The position numbers were made by a program, and so were the translations under genes. This document shows positions 54,364 through 63,815 of a stretch of 64,000 nt of DNA, one piece after another (position 1 is the first letter of the stretch; every line of letters starts with the position of its first letter). A model generated the notes under the pieces. It was not told where the DNA came from. It did not search any database and saw nothing but the letters and a program-made list of their open reading frames with translations. Source of the DNA: CAZMZW01 sp964571135 (lineage in GTDB: Bacteria; Chloroflexota; Anaerolineae; Anaerolineales; Anaerolineaceae); contig CAZMZW010000002.1 of NCBI GenBank assembly GCA_964571135.1, forward strand, positions 310,001-374,000. The letters are read 5' to 3'.

Positions 54364-56397
54364 ATGGCTGAATATGAAATTAAATTCGAATTGAAAAAGT
54401 TGCGGCAGGAGATCAATTACCATAATTATCGCTACCATGTGTTGGATGATCCATTGATCAGTGATGGTGAATTTGATCGAAAACTGGTTCGTTTGAAGGA
54501 AATTGAACAGCAGCACCCGGATTGGATCACATCTGACAGTCCAACCCAGAGAGCCGGGGCAATCCCTGCCGAAAAATTTGAAAAGGTCAGGCATCCGCAT
54601 TCCATATTAAGCCTGGCCAGCTCATTCAATAAAGAGGACGTGCTTGCCTGGATTGAACGAATAGCCAGGTTGGACGAACGCGTGCTGAATACCGATTTTG
54701 TAGTAGAGCCCAAGATCGATGGCTTAACTGTGATTTTACATTACCAGAACGGAGTATTTAAGCAGGGTGCAACTCGCGGTGATGGCGAAATCGGTGAAGA
54801 TATCACTGGCAATATTCGCACTATCCGGGCACTCCCGCTGCATATTCCTGTAGAAGAGAAATCGATCGAAATACCGGATACGCTGGTTGTGCGCGGAGAA
54901 GCGTTTATCAATATCCAGGAATTTGACCTATTGAACAAGAAACTTGAAGAAAATGGCGAAAGGACTTACCAAAATCCACGCAATACAGCGGCTGGGTCAC
55001 TCCGCCAATTGGATCCAGCGCTCACTGCAAGCCGGCCATTAACCTTGTTGACCTATGCCGTTGTTCAATCCAGTGGGCACCGAATGAATACACAATGGGA
55101 AACCCTGGAGTATTTAGAAGAATTAGGATTTCCGGTAACAAAATTAGCCAGACGGTGTAAGAGTATTGATGAAGTATTGGATGAATGCGACCAATTTACC
55201 CAAATGCGTGACCAGATCCCGTTTGAAGTGGATGGGATGGTCATAAAAATTAATGACCTGCGGCTCGCAGATGATCTGGGCATAGTGGGTAAGGATCCAA
55301 GGGGTGCAATGGCCTTTAAATTTCCCGCCCATGAAGTCACAACCCAATTAAAAGATATTTGTATAAACGTTGGGAGGACCGGGGTGCTTACCCCGACTGC
55401 AGCACTGGAACCCGTGGAGATCGGCGGGGTAGTGGTAAAACAAGCAACTCTGCATAATTTTGATTTCATTGCAGAAAAAGATATCCGTATCGGCGATCGT
55501 GTTCTGGTTAAACGTGCCGGTGATGTGATCCCTTATATCATTGGTCCAATTTTGGATGCGCGTACAGGCACAGAAAAAGTTTTTAAGCCCCCAACCCTAT
55601 GCCCGGTTTGTTTGCAGCCAGTGGAACATCATGAGGGTGAAGTGGCCTGGTTCTGCGTCAATGCCGCCTGTCCGGCACAGCTCATCCGCAATGTGGAACA
55701 TTTTGTCTCCCGGGGAGCCATGGATATTGCCGGCCTGGGAATAAAAATTGTTGAACAGTTGGTGGGCAGCGGTTTAGTAAAAAATGTGGCTGATTTGTAT
55801 TGTCTTCGCAAAGAACAGTTGTTAAAATTGGATGGTTTTGCTGATAAAAAAGCCGATAATTTACTGGAAGGAATAAAGAATTCAAGAAATCAACCCTTAT
55901 CAAGGCTGATCTTTGCCCTTGGTATTCATGGAGTAGGGGAAGTAGCAGCTGCTGATCTGGCTAATCAATATGTCAATTTAGAAGCAATCAGCAAAGAAAA
56001 AAGTGAAGATCTGCAAAGAATGCATGGATTCGGACCCAATACTGCCGAGGCAATCTTGGATTGGTTCAATAATCCTACCAACCTGCAGCTTTTAGACAAA
56101 TTGAAGGAGACTGGAGTCTGGCCGGTCAGGCAGGAAAAAACCTCCAATATCCCTCAAACCTTGCAGGGGATGACATTTGTAGTTACCGGTACGCTCATAG
56201 ATTTTACACGTGAAGAAGTGAAGACCTACATTCAGGCAAGAGGTGGGAAAGTATCTGATTCTGTCAGCCGAAACACCACTTATTTGGTCGCAGGGCAGGA
56301 TGCTGGCTCGAAATTGGATAAAGCCAGGCAATTAAGTGTCAAAATTCTCTCCGAAAGTGAATTACGCAAATTAGCGGAAGGTACTTCGGTAAAATGA
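54364..56397 (+). CDS. ligA: NAD-dependent DNA ligase
   Basis: This 677-residue ligase seals nicks in replication and repair. The adenylation lysine is in VEPKIDGLT near residue 118, followed by GDGEIGEDIT and the R/G-rich ENGERTYQNPRNTAAGSLRQLD. The four-cysteine zinc finger (CPVCLQPVE, then CVNAACP), helix-hairpin-helix repeats and a C-terminal BRCT domain (GMTFVVTGTLIDFTREE) are all present. The ATG at 54364 fits the family start. The stop overlaps the rlmI-type gene by four bases. Confidence 0.97.
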   Translation: MAEYEIKFELKKLRQEINYHNYRYHVLDDPLISDGEFDRKLVRLKEIEQQHPDWITSDSPTQRAGAIPAEKFEKVRHPHSILSLASSFNKEDVLAWIERIARLDERVLNTDFVVEPKIDGLTVILHYQNGVFKQGATRGDGEIGEDITGNIRTIRALPLHIPVEEKSIEIPDTLVVRGEAFINIQEFDLLNKKLEENGERTYQNPRNTAAGSLRQLDPALTASRPLTLLTYAVVQSSGHRMNTQWETLEYLEELGFPVTKLARRCKSIDEVLDECDQFTQMRDQIPFEVDGMVIKINDLRLADDLGIVGKDPRGAMAFKFPAHEVTTQLKDICINVGRTGVLTPTAALEPVEIGGVVVKQATLHNFDFIAEKDIRIGDRVLVKRAGDVIPYIIGPILDARTGTEKVFKPPTLCPVCLQPVEHHEGEVAWFCVNAACPAQLIRNVEHFVSRGAMDIAGLGIKIVEQLVGSGLVKNVADLYCLRKEQLLKLDGFADKKADNLLEGIKNSRNQPLSRLIFALGIHGVGEVAAADLANQYVNLEAISKEKSEDLQRMHGFGPNTAEAILDWFNNPTNLQLLDKLKETGVWPVRQEKTSNIPQTLQGMTFVVTGTLIDFTREEVKTYIQARGGKVSDSVSRNTTYLVAGQDAGSKLDKARQLSVKILSESELRKLAEGTSVK

Positions 56398-57584
56398 ATT
56401 CAATCATATTGAAGTTAGGAAGGGAAAAATCAATACTCAGGCATCATCCCTGGATCTTTTCAGGCGCTATTGCGAAAATCGAGGGCAATCCTGAACCGGG
56501 GGAAACGGTCAGTGTGCTGCAGGCAGATAAAACATTGATTGCGAGTGCCGCATTCAGCCCAAAATCGAGCATCTTAGCGCGCATCTGGAGTTGGTCGCCT
56601 GAAGAAGTAATAGATTCCCAATTCATTAACAATAAAATGCGCATAGCCATTAATAAACGAAATACATTGTCAATAATAAAGCAAAAAAGTACAAATGCCC
56701 TTCGGTTAATAAACGCCGAATCCGATGGCTTGCCGGGGATAATTGTCGACAGATACTCTGATTGGCTGGTTGTACAGCTTCTTTCCACGGGAGCAGAGCA
56801 CTGGAAGGATGTGATCGTTAAATCCCTGGGTGAAATAACCGAAATAGAAAATATTTATGAACGTTCGGATGTTGATGTTCGAAAATTGGAAGGGCTTTCG
56901 CAACGGGTTGGACCCCTTGCAGGCAAAGAACCCCCTGACACGATAGAGATCACCGAATATGGGATTAAATATCTTATTAATATCAAAACCGGGCAAAAGA
57001 CAGGTTTTTATCTGGATCAACGTGAAAACCGGCGGAAAGTTGCTGATTATTCATCAGGTAAGAGAGTTTTAAATTGTTTTTGTTATATCGGTGGATTTTC
57101 ACTAAATGCAGCAATGGGAGGCGCGGCGGAAGTAATTTCTGTTGATTCATCCGCGGATGCCCTGGCATTGGCTGAAAAAAACGCCCAGATCAATAAAATA
57201 GACCCTCGGATTATGTCCTGGATGAATGCGGATGTTTTTCAGCATCTCAGGCGGTTCCGCGATGAAGGCAGATCCTTTGATCTGGTGATCCTTGACCCGC
57301 CGAAATTTGCGCCAACCATACAGCAGGTGGAAAAAGCTGCCCGCGGCTATAAGGATATTAATTTACTGGCTTTTAAATTGTTAAAACCAGGTGGGATCCT
57401 GTTCACTTTTTCCTGTTCAGGCGGTATCTCGATGGAATTATTTCAAAAGATTGTTGCGGGTGCTGCCCTGGATGCAGGAGTATATGCCCAGATCCTGGAG
57501 AAGCTGCACCAGGCAGCTGATCATCCGATTGCCTTAAATTTCCCGGAAAGCGAATATTTAAAAGGGCTGATTTGTCAGGTCTAG
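56394..57584 (+). CDS. rlmI: RlmI-type 23S rRNA cytosine-C5 methyltransferase
   Basis: This 396-residue class I SAM enzyme starts with a PUA-like domain (LKLGREKSILRHHPWIFSGA), then the RlmI core KTGFYLDQRENRR, the SAM motif VLNCFCYIGGFSLNAAMGGA, catalytic LDPPKFAP and the second cysteine FSCSGGISMELF. These fit rRNA m5C1962 methyltransferases. It is translationally coupled to ligA through ATGA. The exact rRNA position is inferred from family. Confidence 0.87.
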   Translation: MNSIILKLGREKSILRHHPWIFSGAIAKIEGNPEPGETVSVLQADKTLIASAAFSPKSSILARIWSWSPEEVIDSQFINNKMRIAINKRNTLSIIKQKSTNALRLINAESDGLPGIIVDRYSDWLVVQLLSTGAEHWKDVIVKSLGEITEIENIYERSDVDVRKLEGLSQRVGPLAGKEPPDTIEITEYGIKYLINIKTGQKTGFYLDQRENRRKVADYSSGKRVLNCFCYIGGFSLNAAMGGAAEVISVDSSADALALAEKNAQINKIDPRIMSWMNADVFQHLRRFRDEGRSFDLVILDPPKFAPTIQQVEKAARGYKDINLLAFKLLKPGGILFTFSCSGGISMELFQKIVAGAALDAGVYAQILEKLHQAADHPIALNFPESEYLKGLICQV

Positions 57585-57621
57585 TTGACATGACCCAATA
57601 AACAATCCACCCATTTTTTAG

Positions 57622-58010
57622 TGGAGATGGCGGGAATCGAACCCGCGTCCGAAAGAATAGAGCACCGAATTTCTACGAGCGTAGATGATCTTGATTTTTC
57701 ACAGAAGGGGGGGGACCAACAGCCTGATCCTTCCGCTAGCCGCATGAGCCCGAAGGCTCTCTTTCGCGCAGCGCGCGGCGAACCGCGCGGCACTCCAGCA
57801 TTGTTAGGCCCGCTCCACCACCGGCTGGAGTACGGGGTGGGCAGACCTGGTCCCGAGGGACCTTGCGCTCTCCTTTAGTTGCTAGGCAGCTAAGGGAAGA
57901 GCAGCATAGTTAGTGCGATTGGCACTTGTGTTTTGTACGGAGTTTACGAGTTCGGTACCTCTCGGCTCGCCATCCGGGTTCAGCCTCTCCCGTCGAAGCC
58001 TGTCATCCCC
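57622..58010 (-). ncRNA. ssrA: Transfer-messenger RNA (tmRNA)
   Basis: The 5' end GGGGATGACAGGCTTCGACG and 3' end GGTTCGATTCCCGCCATCTC form the tRNA-like part, with a G3-U70 pair for alanine charging. The tag-coding region ends in frame with codons for NYAALPLAA and TAG; with a GCC resume codon the tag reads ANRTNYAALPLAA. A TATAAT box lies upstream on the minus strand (58023-58028). CCA is not encoded. No protein gene lies in this stretch; open frames here are incidental. Confidence 0.96.
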
Positions 58011-58107
58011 AGAATCAAAATAATTATACCCATTTTTTATTAGTTTTTGATTAACACTTATTGGCATAATTCGTGCATCTAAACTATCGAATGAAGGAAT
58101 GATTTAA

Positions 58108-58710
58108 ATGGTAAATGGCTTTGATTTTTCAGAAAAAAACGGCAGTGTGGATTGGGAGAAATTATCCAACCCATTCCAAAAATTTGCCTATCTGAAAGCC
58201 AGTGAAGGGTTATTTACTACCGATAAGACTTTTACGGTCAATCGATCGAGGGCTAAAGAACATGGCTGGTTAGTGGGTGCTTATCATTGGCTGAATCCCA
58301 AACTCAATTGCAAACAACAGGCGGAAAAATTTGCCACCATTCTTGGCAGCACGGGAGGGGAATTACCCCCGGCCTTCTGTTTGGAGCTATATCGTTCGAC
58401 TACTAACGTAATGGATTCAAATGTACGTATTTTTGTGGATACTTTGATTGGTTTGATCGGAAGAAAAATAGTTGTTTACACATCCAGCACTTATTGGCAA
58501 TCCTATTTGGCGAAATCGGAATGGGCAAATCGATGCTTGTTATGGATTGACCTGCCAGGCTCATTATTTCCTACGCAGGTTTTCCCCTGGGCTGGATGGA
58601 CCTTCTGGCAAACCTCCTTTAATGGCACATTGCCAGGTATTAATGGGAATGTGGGAGTCAATTGGTTCAACGGCTCGGTCAAAGAACTGCATCAGCTGGT
58701 GAACGTATGA
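58108..58710 (+). CDS. GH25 lysozyme-like protein, probably inactive
   Basis: This 200-residue protein is colinear with the GH25 domain of the next gene (GFDFSEKNGSVDW, AYLKASEG, GAYHWLN). The catalytic DxE of LDLE is changed to CLE in PPAFCLELY, and DLNWY is changed to GVNWF, so the normal acid residues are partly lost. No signal peptide is seen. It may be a non-catalytic cell-wall-binding protein. It lies 25 bases before its paralogue and divergent from tmRNA. Confidence 0.75.
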   Translation: MVNGFDFSEKNGSVDWEKLSNPFQKFAYLKASEGLFTTDKTFTVNRSRAKEHGWLVGAYHWLNPKLNCKQQAEKFATILGSTGGELPPAFCLELYRSTTNVMDSNVRIFVDTLIGLIGRKIVVYTSSTYWQSYLAKSEWANRCLLWIDLPGSLFPTQVFPWAGWTFWQTSFNGTLPGINGNVGVNWFNGSVKELHQLVNV

Positions 58711-58735
58711 CCAGAGATTTATCAGGAGAAAAGCT

Positions 58736-59554
58736 ATGATCCCTGGAATTGATGTTTCACATTGGCAGGGCGTGATCGATTGGGCAAAAATTGCACAATC
58801 AGGGGTTAAATTTGCTTTCATTAAAGCCACTGAATTCCCGGATCGGCGCATATCCGTATTTATTGACCAGAACCTGAAAAGTAACATCAATGGTGCTGTT
58901 GAGAATAAGATCCTTTGGGGCGCGTATCATTTTTTTCGTACCCATATTGACCCGGTCATTCAAGCGCGGGTTTTCTGCGAAGCAGTAGGTCAATTCAGCA
59001 GTTTACCTCCTGTTCTCGACCTGGAAGTTGCGGGCAGCAAAGGTACCCAATTGAATGAAAAAGTCCAATTATTTGTTAAAGAAGTTCAGCGGATTACCAA
59101 TCGTAGACCGATCATTTACTCCAGTGGAGGTTTCTGGCGCAGCTATATGATGTATAACCGCAGATCAGATACGGATTGGGCACAAGCGTATCCTCTCTGG
59201 CTAGCGCAATACACTACCACCTGGCCGACAATGGTTTATCCATGGGCAAGCTGGGATTTCTGGCAGTATTCAAGCAGTGGAAGATTGCCTGGCATTCCCG
59301 GAAATGTTGACCTTAACTGGTATATCGGTTCTCAGGAAGAGCTGGTAAATTATTTTATTAACGACAACCGCTCAAAATCCCTTTCGATGGATGAATCCCT
59401 GATGAGAATTGAGGATGAAAAGAAAAGTCCGCAGGAAGCTCAGGCCAGTCAACCGGTTTCAGATGGGCAGCATAATCTTGATCCATTCAATGAGGAAGAA
59501 AGTGATGATGATTGGATCAAACGCTATTTTTTTAGTAATTCTTCGGATAAGTGA
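58736..59554 (+). CDS. GH25-family lysozyme/muramidase
   Basis: This 272-residue protein has a GH25 domain to about residue 205: GIDVSHWQGVIDW, FAFIKATE, GAYHFFR, the catalytic DxE pair in PPVLDLEV, and DLNWYIGS. GH25 enzymes cut the glycan strand of peptidoglycan. No signal peptide is visible, which is odd for a lysozyme. The last 65 residues are acidic and Ser/Gln-rich, without a recognised domain. AGGAG lies nine bases before the ATG. Confidence 0.88.
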   Translation: MIPGIDVSHWQGVIDWAKIAQSGVKFAFIKATEFPDRRISVFIDQNLKSNINGAVENKILWGAYHFFRTHIDPVIQARVFCEAVGQFSSLPPVLDLEVAGSKGTQLNEKVQLFVKEVQRITNRRPIIYSSGGFWRSYMMYNRRSDTDWAQAYPLWLAQYTTTWPTMVYPWASWDFWQYSSSGRLPGIPGNVDLNWYIGSQEELVNYFINDNRSKSLSMDESLMRIEDEKKSPQEAQASQPVSDGQHNLDPFNEEESDDDWIKRYFFSNSSDK

Positions 59555-59559
59555 TCAGT

Positions 59560-60452
59560 TCAATCTGAGGGGAATCTTCCGGAAGTCAGGCAGCGCAAAC
59601 GGTACAGACATTTAGATCCTGTGATGAAGAGCGAATGGTGATCTTTATCCCCCCAGGCCAGATTGGATATTTTTTCTGAGAAATTTATTTTGCCAAGCAG
59701 TTTACCTGAGGAATTAAAAATCCAAATCCCGCCTGATCCAGTGCAAAAAATATTGTCATTAATATCAATTTTCATCCCATCTGGACGGCCAGGCTGCCCA
59801 CCATGCAAATCTGCAAAGACACTGCCACCTGTGATTTGCCAATTCTTGTCAACCTCAAACACTCGAATGTGCTGCTGGACGGAATCATCTACATATAATC
59901 GGTTCTCACCTTTGTTAAGTGCCAATCCATTGGGACGTTCAAAATCATCACAAATCAAAATGGGTTCATTTTCTTCTGGAGGTAAACGAAACACGCCTTG
60001 AATGGGCTGTTCACGTATTGCTGGTCCACCCTGCCATCCCGCAAACCATAGATCGGATCAGTAAATATAATAGACCCATCGCTGGCCTGGATAACATCAT
60101 TGGGGGAATTCAACTTTTTGCCCTGGAAATGGTCGCATAGTATTTCCATATGGTCTTTACGTTGAATGCTGACTGCCCGGCGCTGGTGTTCACAGGAAAT
60201 CAGCTCGAAATTCTTTGTCAGGGTAAGCCCATTGGCGAAAAAACTGGGTTTGCGGAATATCGCTAAACCTTCTTTTTCAGAGTATTGATAGATCGTGCTT
60301 GCAGGAATATCCACAAAATACAGGCAATTCCGGCAGGAATTCCAAACTGGGCCTTCAGTGAATATGAAATTTCCCGGGACCTTTTCTAGAACGGCTTGCG
60401 GGGAAATGAGTGTGGCAAACTTAGGATCAATGATCTCAAATAACGATCTCAT
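59560..60452 (-). pseudogene. SMP-30/gluconolactonase-family gene broken by a frameshift
   Basis: From ATG 60452 the frame gives GNFIFTEGPVWN, FVDIPASTIYQY and NSPNDVIQASDGSIIFTDPIYGL, typical of SMP-30 beta-propellers. The frame then shifts. Restoring one base in the G run at 60038-60040 (C on the plus strand) gives LRGWQGGPAIREQPIQGVFR, which continues into the second half (RPNGLALNKGEN) to the stop at 59560. The whole would be about 297 residues and would hydrolyse sugar lactones. It follows pncB by seven bases. Confidence 0.8.
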
Positions 60453-60459
60453 TTCTCGA

Positions 60460-62004
60460 TCACCCTTTGGTTTTTTGCATCAGGTTTTGTTTTAACTCCC
60501 ACAGTTTCTGGCTGAGGGAAACATGATAGATATGCGGGTTGATCAGCCGTTTCACTCCGGGATATAAGCGGTCAGTATCTTTCTGGCGGATTTTCCTGAT
60601 TTCTTCGATCGAGGGAAATTGATAAATGACCTTGCCGTCTTTCAGGATTTCCTGGTTAAGTGATTCAACTTCGGAAACCTGATCGCGGTTAAGTATGCGT
60701 GATTTGGACTGATCGGTGGGATGATGCAGTGCAAGTACATCCAGATCAGACGGATTTTCTTCAGCCAGACTGATTAGATCGGAAATTGCTTTGCCAGACG
60801 GGTCATAAATTCTCCAAGTGGTTTTATTACCGGGATTGAGCGTCTTTTCCGGAGATTCTGAGATCTTCATGGTGGGTATCCATTTACCCTTGTCCTTGAC
60901 TGTTACCAGTTTATAAACCCCATCCAGTGCGGATGCTCCGCTGGAGGTGATCAGGCGTGTACCGATTCCATAAGCCAGGCGGCTGATCAACTGCTGAGGT
61001 TCCACTCCGTATCGGGCAGCTTCGCTCTGAATCTGAGTGATCACCTGCCAGATGGTAAGTTCATCCATCTGGTTGGAAAGGACAATCTGTACATTCTCGA
61101 AACCGGCATCATTGAGCATTTTTGCAGCCTGAATGCTCAGGTATGCCAGGTCACCTGAATCCAGGCGGATACCTAAAGGTGAGTATCCTTTGTGCTTCAT
61201 TTCTTCAAAAACACGGATGGCATTGGGAATGCCGCTTTCCAATGTATTGAATGTATCCACGAGTAAAACACAATTATGCGGATAAAGATCAGCAAATTCC
61301 CGGAATGCCTCCAGTTCACTGCCGCCAAGGGCTGTGATTGCCTGAACCATGCTGTGACCATGTGTGCCACTGGGTTGGAAACCCAGCGCTAACGAGGCAC
61401 CAGTATTGGAAGATGCATCCGCACCTCCAATCAAAGCTGCTCTGGCACCGGCTGTGGCTGCCCGGTCCTGGGCGCGTCTCAAACCAAATTCCAATACGGT
61501 CCTGCCCTGGGCAACTTCATGGATACGGGCTGCTTTAGTGGCGATCAGGGTTTGGAAATTAAGCTGATTGAGCAGGGATGATTCCAGGATTTGGGCCATT
61601 GCAAGGTTGCCTTCAACAGTTGCCAGCGGTACGTAAGGATGAACAACCCTTCCTTCCGGGATCGCTTTTAAGGAAATACCATAATTGAGAGGTTTATCCT
61701 GAAGCCATTTGAGAAAATCTGCGGCAAAGAGGGGTTCACCTTTTCGGTCTTTTACTGTTTTTAAGGCTGAGATCTCTTCTCTGCCAAAAAAGGAAGATTG
61801 CATCCAATCCACCAGGCACTCCAGCCCGGCATGGATGCAATAACCAGCCTGATGCATGCCGTAATCAGGATTGCTGCGGAAGAAATACTCAAATTGAGCG
61901 GTGCATTCATGAATGCCCTTGCGGAAGTACAACTGTGCCATGGTGAGCTGGTACAGGTCTGTAAATAATGCGCCTTCAGCCAATTGCCGATTTTTGACCT
62001 TCAA
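60460..62004 (-). CDS. pncB: Nicotinate phosphoribosyltransferase
   Basis: This 514-residue enzyme joins nicotinate and PRPP to make nicotinate mononucleotide in NAD salvage. ALFTDLYQLTMAQLYF at the N-terminus, FGLRRAQDR, the catalytic His region GTHGHSMVQAITALG, LLVDTFNTLESGIPNA and GIRLDSGDLAYLS fit the family. It starts at ATG 62004 downstream of tRNA-Val on the same strand. Confidence 0.95.
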   Translation of the reverse strand: MKVKNRQLAEGALFTDLYQLTMAQLYFRKGIHECTAQFEYFFRSNPDYGMHQAGYCIHAGLECLVDWMQSSFFGREEISALKTVKDRKGEPLFAADFLKWLQDKPLNYGISLKAIPEGRVVHPYVPLATVEGNLAMAQILESSLLNQLNFQTLIATKAARIHEVAQGRTVLEFGLRRAQDRAATAGARAALIGGADASSNTGASLALGFQPSGTHGHSMVQAITALGGSELEAFREFADLYPHNCVLLVDTFNTLESGIPNAIRVFEEMKHKGYSPLGIRLDSGDLAYLSIQAAKMLNDAGFENVQIVLSNQMDELTIWQVITQIQSEAARYGVEPQQLISRLAYGIGTRLITSSGASALDGVYKLVTVKDKGKWIPTMKISESPEKTLNPGNKTTWRIYDPSGKAISDLISLAEENPSDLDVLALHHPTDQSKSRILNRDQVSEVESLNQEILKDGKVIYQFPSIEEIRKIRQKDTDRLYPGVKRLINPHIYHVSLSQKLWELKQNLMQKTKG

Positions 62005-62063
62005 ATAATCACCCCTGATTAATATTCTGGATAAGTGTGACCATGTTGAAATAAAAGTTAAAG

Positions 62064-62137
62064 TGGGCGGAACAGGGCTCGAACCTGCGGCCTCATCTGT
62101 GTAAAAGATGTGCTCTAACCAACTGAGCTATCCGCCC
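62064..62137 (-). tRNA. tRNA-Val (UAC anticodon)
   Basis: The cloverleaf is complete: acceptor GGGCGGA/TCCGCCC, D arm GCTC/GAGC, anticodon stem CATCT/AGATG with loop TTTACAC (anticodon TAC), and T arm GCAGG-TTCGAGC-CCTGT. The discriminator is A; CCA is not encoded. Confidence 0.97.
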
Positions 62138-62187
62138 GCGTTTATAATTATACATAGATTTAACTCCGGATTAATGGAGACATTCCC

Positions 62188-62958
62188 ATGCGTTTTGTTC
62201 GTTTTCAATCAGGTAAAGAAGAACCTAAATATGGATGGATTGATGGAGACAGAGTCGGGCCACTTACCGCTTCACCCATCAGTGAGTACCAGCGTTTGGA
62301 TGCAATCCTTAACCTGGATCAGGTAAAACTGTTAGCCCCAATATTGCCCTCAAAGATTATTTGCGTAGGCAGGAATTATTCAGACCACGCCCGTGAACAA
62401 GGCGTAGAAGTTCAGGAATATCCCACTTTATTCATGAAGCCGCCTTCTGCCGTGATTGGTCCAGACGATAATATTATTCTCCCACCGCAATCCCAACAAG
62501 TGGATCATGAAGCGGAACTGGCTGTTGTTATTGGTAAACGCGGACGCTGGATCAGCGAAGAACAGGCAAACCGCTACATTTTTGGCTATACCATTGCCAA
62601 TGACGTCACTGCGCGAGACCTGCAGGAGCGGGATGGACAATGGACGCGCGCTAAAGGTTTTGATACCTTCTGTCCGCTCGGACCCTGGATAGAAACAGAA
62701 ATCAATGTCTCTGATGTCCTTATTTCTTGCCGGGTAAATGGTGATTTGCGCCAGATGGCTTCCTCACGTGAAATGATATTTCCAATCTCTCATATAATTG
62801 CTTACATTTCTTCGGTTATGACTCTGGAACCCGGAGATGTCATCCTCACTGGCACGCCAGCCGGGGTGGGTGCTTTAAAATCGGAGGATATTGTGGAGAT
62901 CACCATTGATGGATTAGGCACTCTTAAGAACTCAGTCACGGTTGATAAGCGGATTTAA
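62188..62958 (+). CDS. Fumarylacetoacetate hydrolase family protein
   Basis: This 256-residue protein has the FAH fold: KIICVGRNYSDHA, then PTLFMKPPSAVIGP, the metal-binding acid residues in DHEAELAVVIGK, NDVTARDLQ and GDVILTGTPAGVG. Relatives cleave or decarboxylate 2-oxo-acid intermediates of aromatic breakdown, or act as oxaloacetate decarboxylases or tautomerases. The exact substrate is not decided by sequence. It is divergent from tRNA-Val. Confidence 0.9.
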   Translation: MRFVRFQSGKEEPKYGWIDGDRVGPLTASPISEYQRLDAILNLDQVKLLAPILPSKIICVGRNYSDHAREQGVEVQEYPTLFMKPPSAVIGPDDNIILPPQSQQVDHEAELAVVIGKRGRWISEEQANRYIFGYTIANDVTARDLQERDGQWTRAKGFDTFCPLGPWIETEINVSDVLISCRVNGDLRQMASSREMIFPISHIIAYISSVMTLEPGDVILTGTPAGVGALKSEDIVEITIDGLGTLKNSVTVDKRI

Positions 62959-63002
62959 GCTGATTTAGCATTGAGGAGTGAACAAAATAAATGTCTGAAT
63001 GG

Positions 63003-63008
63003 TATAAT
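63003..63008 (+). promoter_or_regulatory. -10 box upstream of yebC
   Basis: TATAAT lies about 49 bases before the yebC ATG, followed by an AAAGGAG ribosome site at 63042-63048. No clear -35 is visible. Confidence 0.45.
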
Positions 63009-63056
63009 TTAATAATTCAACAATAAGAGACTATCCGAACAAAAGGAGTTGCACAT

Positions 63057-63812
63057 ATGTCCGGTCATTCCCATTGGGCAACCAATAAACGAAAAAAAGG
63101 CGCTTCTGATGCAAAACGGGGACAAATTTTTACACGGTTGGCACGAGAAATCTCCATGGCAGCCCGAGAAGGAGGAGGAGACCCGGATGCCAATTTTCGC
63201 CTGCGCATCGCATTTGATAAGGCTCGCGCAGTCAATATGCCCAAGGAAAGTATTGAACGTGCCATTAAACGCGGCACAGGAGATGACAAGAACGGTGTTG
63301 CGATCGAAAAGATCACCTATGAGGGCTATGCTCCGCATGGAGTTGCTTTAATGATCGATTGCCTGACGGAAAACCGTAACCGTACGGTTTCAGAATTGCG
63401 CCATGCCTTGACTCATTCTGGCGGTAGTATGGCAGAAATGGGCTCAGTTGCCTGGCAGTTTGACCGAATTGCATATTTTTCAATTCCTTCAGAAGGTATT
63501 GTGTTTGATAAAGTATTTGAACTTTCTGTTGAAGGCGGCGCGAACGATATCAAACAGGAAGAAGGGTATATCGATATATTTGCCCCGGTGGAAGCTTTTA
63601 AAGTATTAAGCAACCGTCTAAGTAAGGAAAAATTTGAAATTGAAGAGCAGGAACTGCGTATGGTTCCCAAACAGGAGATCTCACTTAGCCTGGATGACAC
63701 TTTAAAAGTGATGCGCGTGATCGAGACAATTGAGGACCTTGAAGATGTGGAAAGCGTCTATTCTAATCTGGCGATCAGCGAAGAAGCTTTGGCTGCCCTG
63801 GAATCTGAATAA
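63057..63812 (+). CDS. yebC: YebC/PmpR-family DNA-binding regulator
   Basis: This 251-residue protein begins SGHSHWATNKRKKGASDAKR, the invariant YebC start, and has PKESIERAIKRGTG and the mid-domain NRNRTVSELRHALTHSGGSM. The family acts in transcription regulation or translation. It lies four bases before ruvC, a very common arrangement, and an AAAGGAG site precedes the ATG. Confidence 0.95.
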   Translation: MSGHSHWATNKRKKGASDAKRGQIFTRLAREISMAAREGGGDPDANFRLRIAFDKARAVNMPKESIERAIKRGTGDDKNGVAIEKITYEGYAPHGVALMIDCLTENRNRTVSELRHALTHSGGSMAEMGSVAWQFDRIAYFSIPSEGIVFDKVFELSVEGGANDIKQEEGYIDIFAPVEAFKVLSNRLSKEKFEIEEQELRMVPKQEISLSLDDTLKVMRVIETIEDLEDVESVYSNLAISEEALAALESE

Positions 63813-63815
63813 GAC

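Noticed and set aside
57621..57878. Open frames within the tmRNA gene
   Set aside because: The stretch is explained fully by ssrA.
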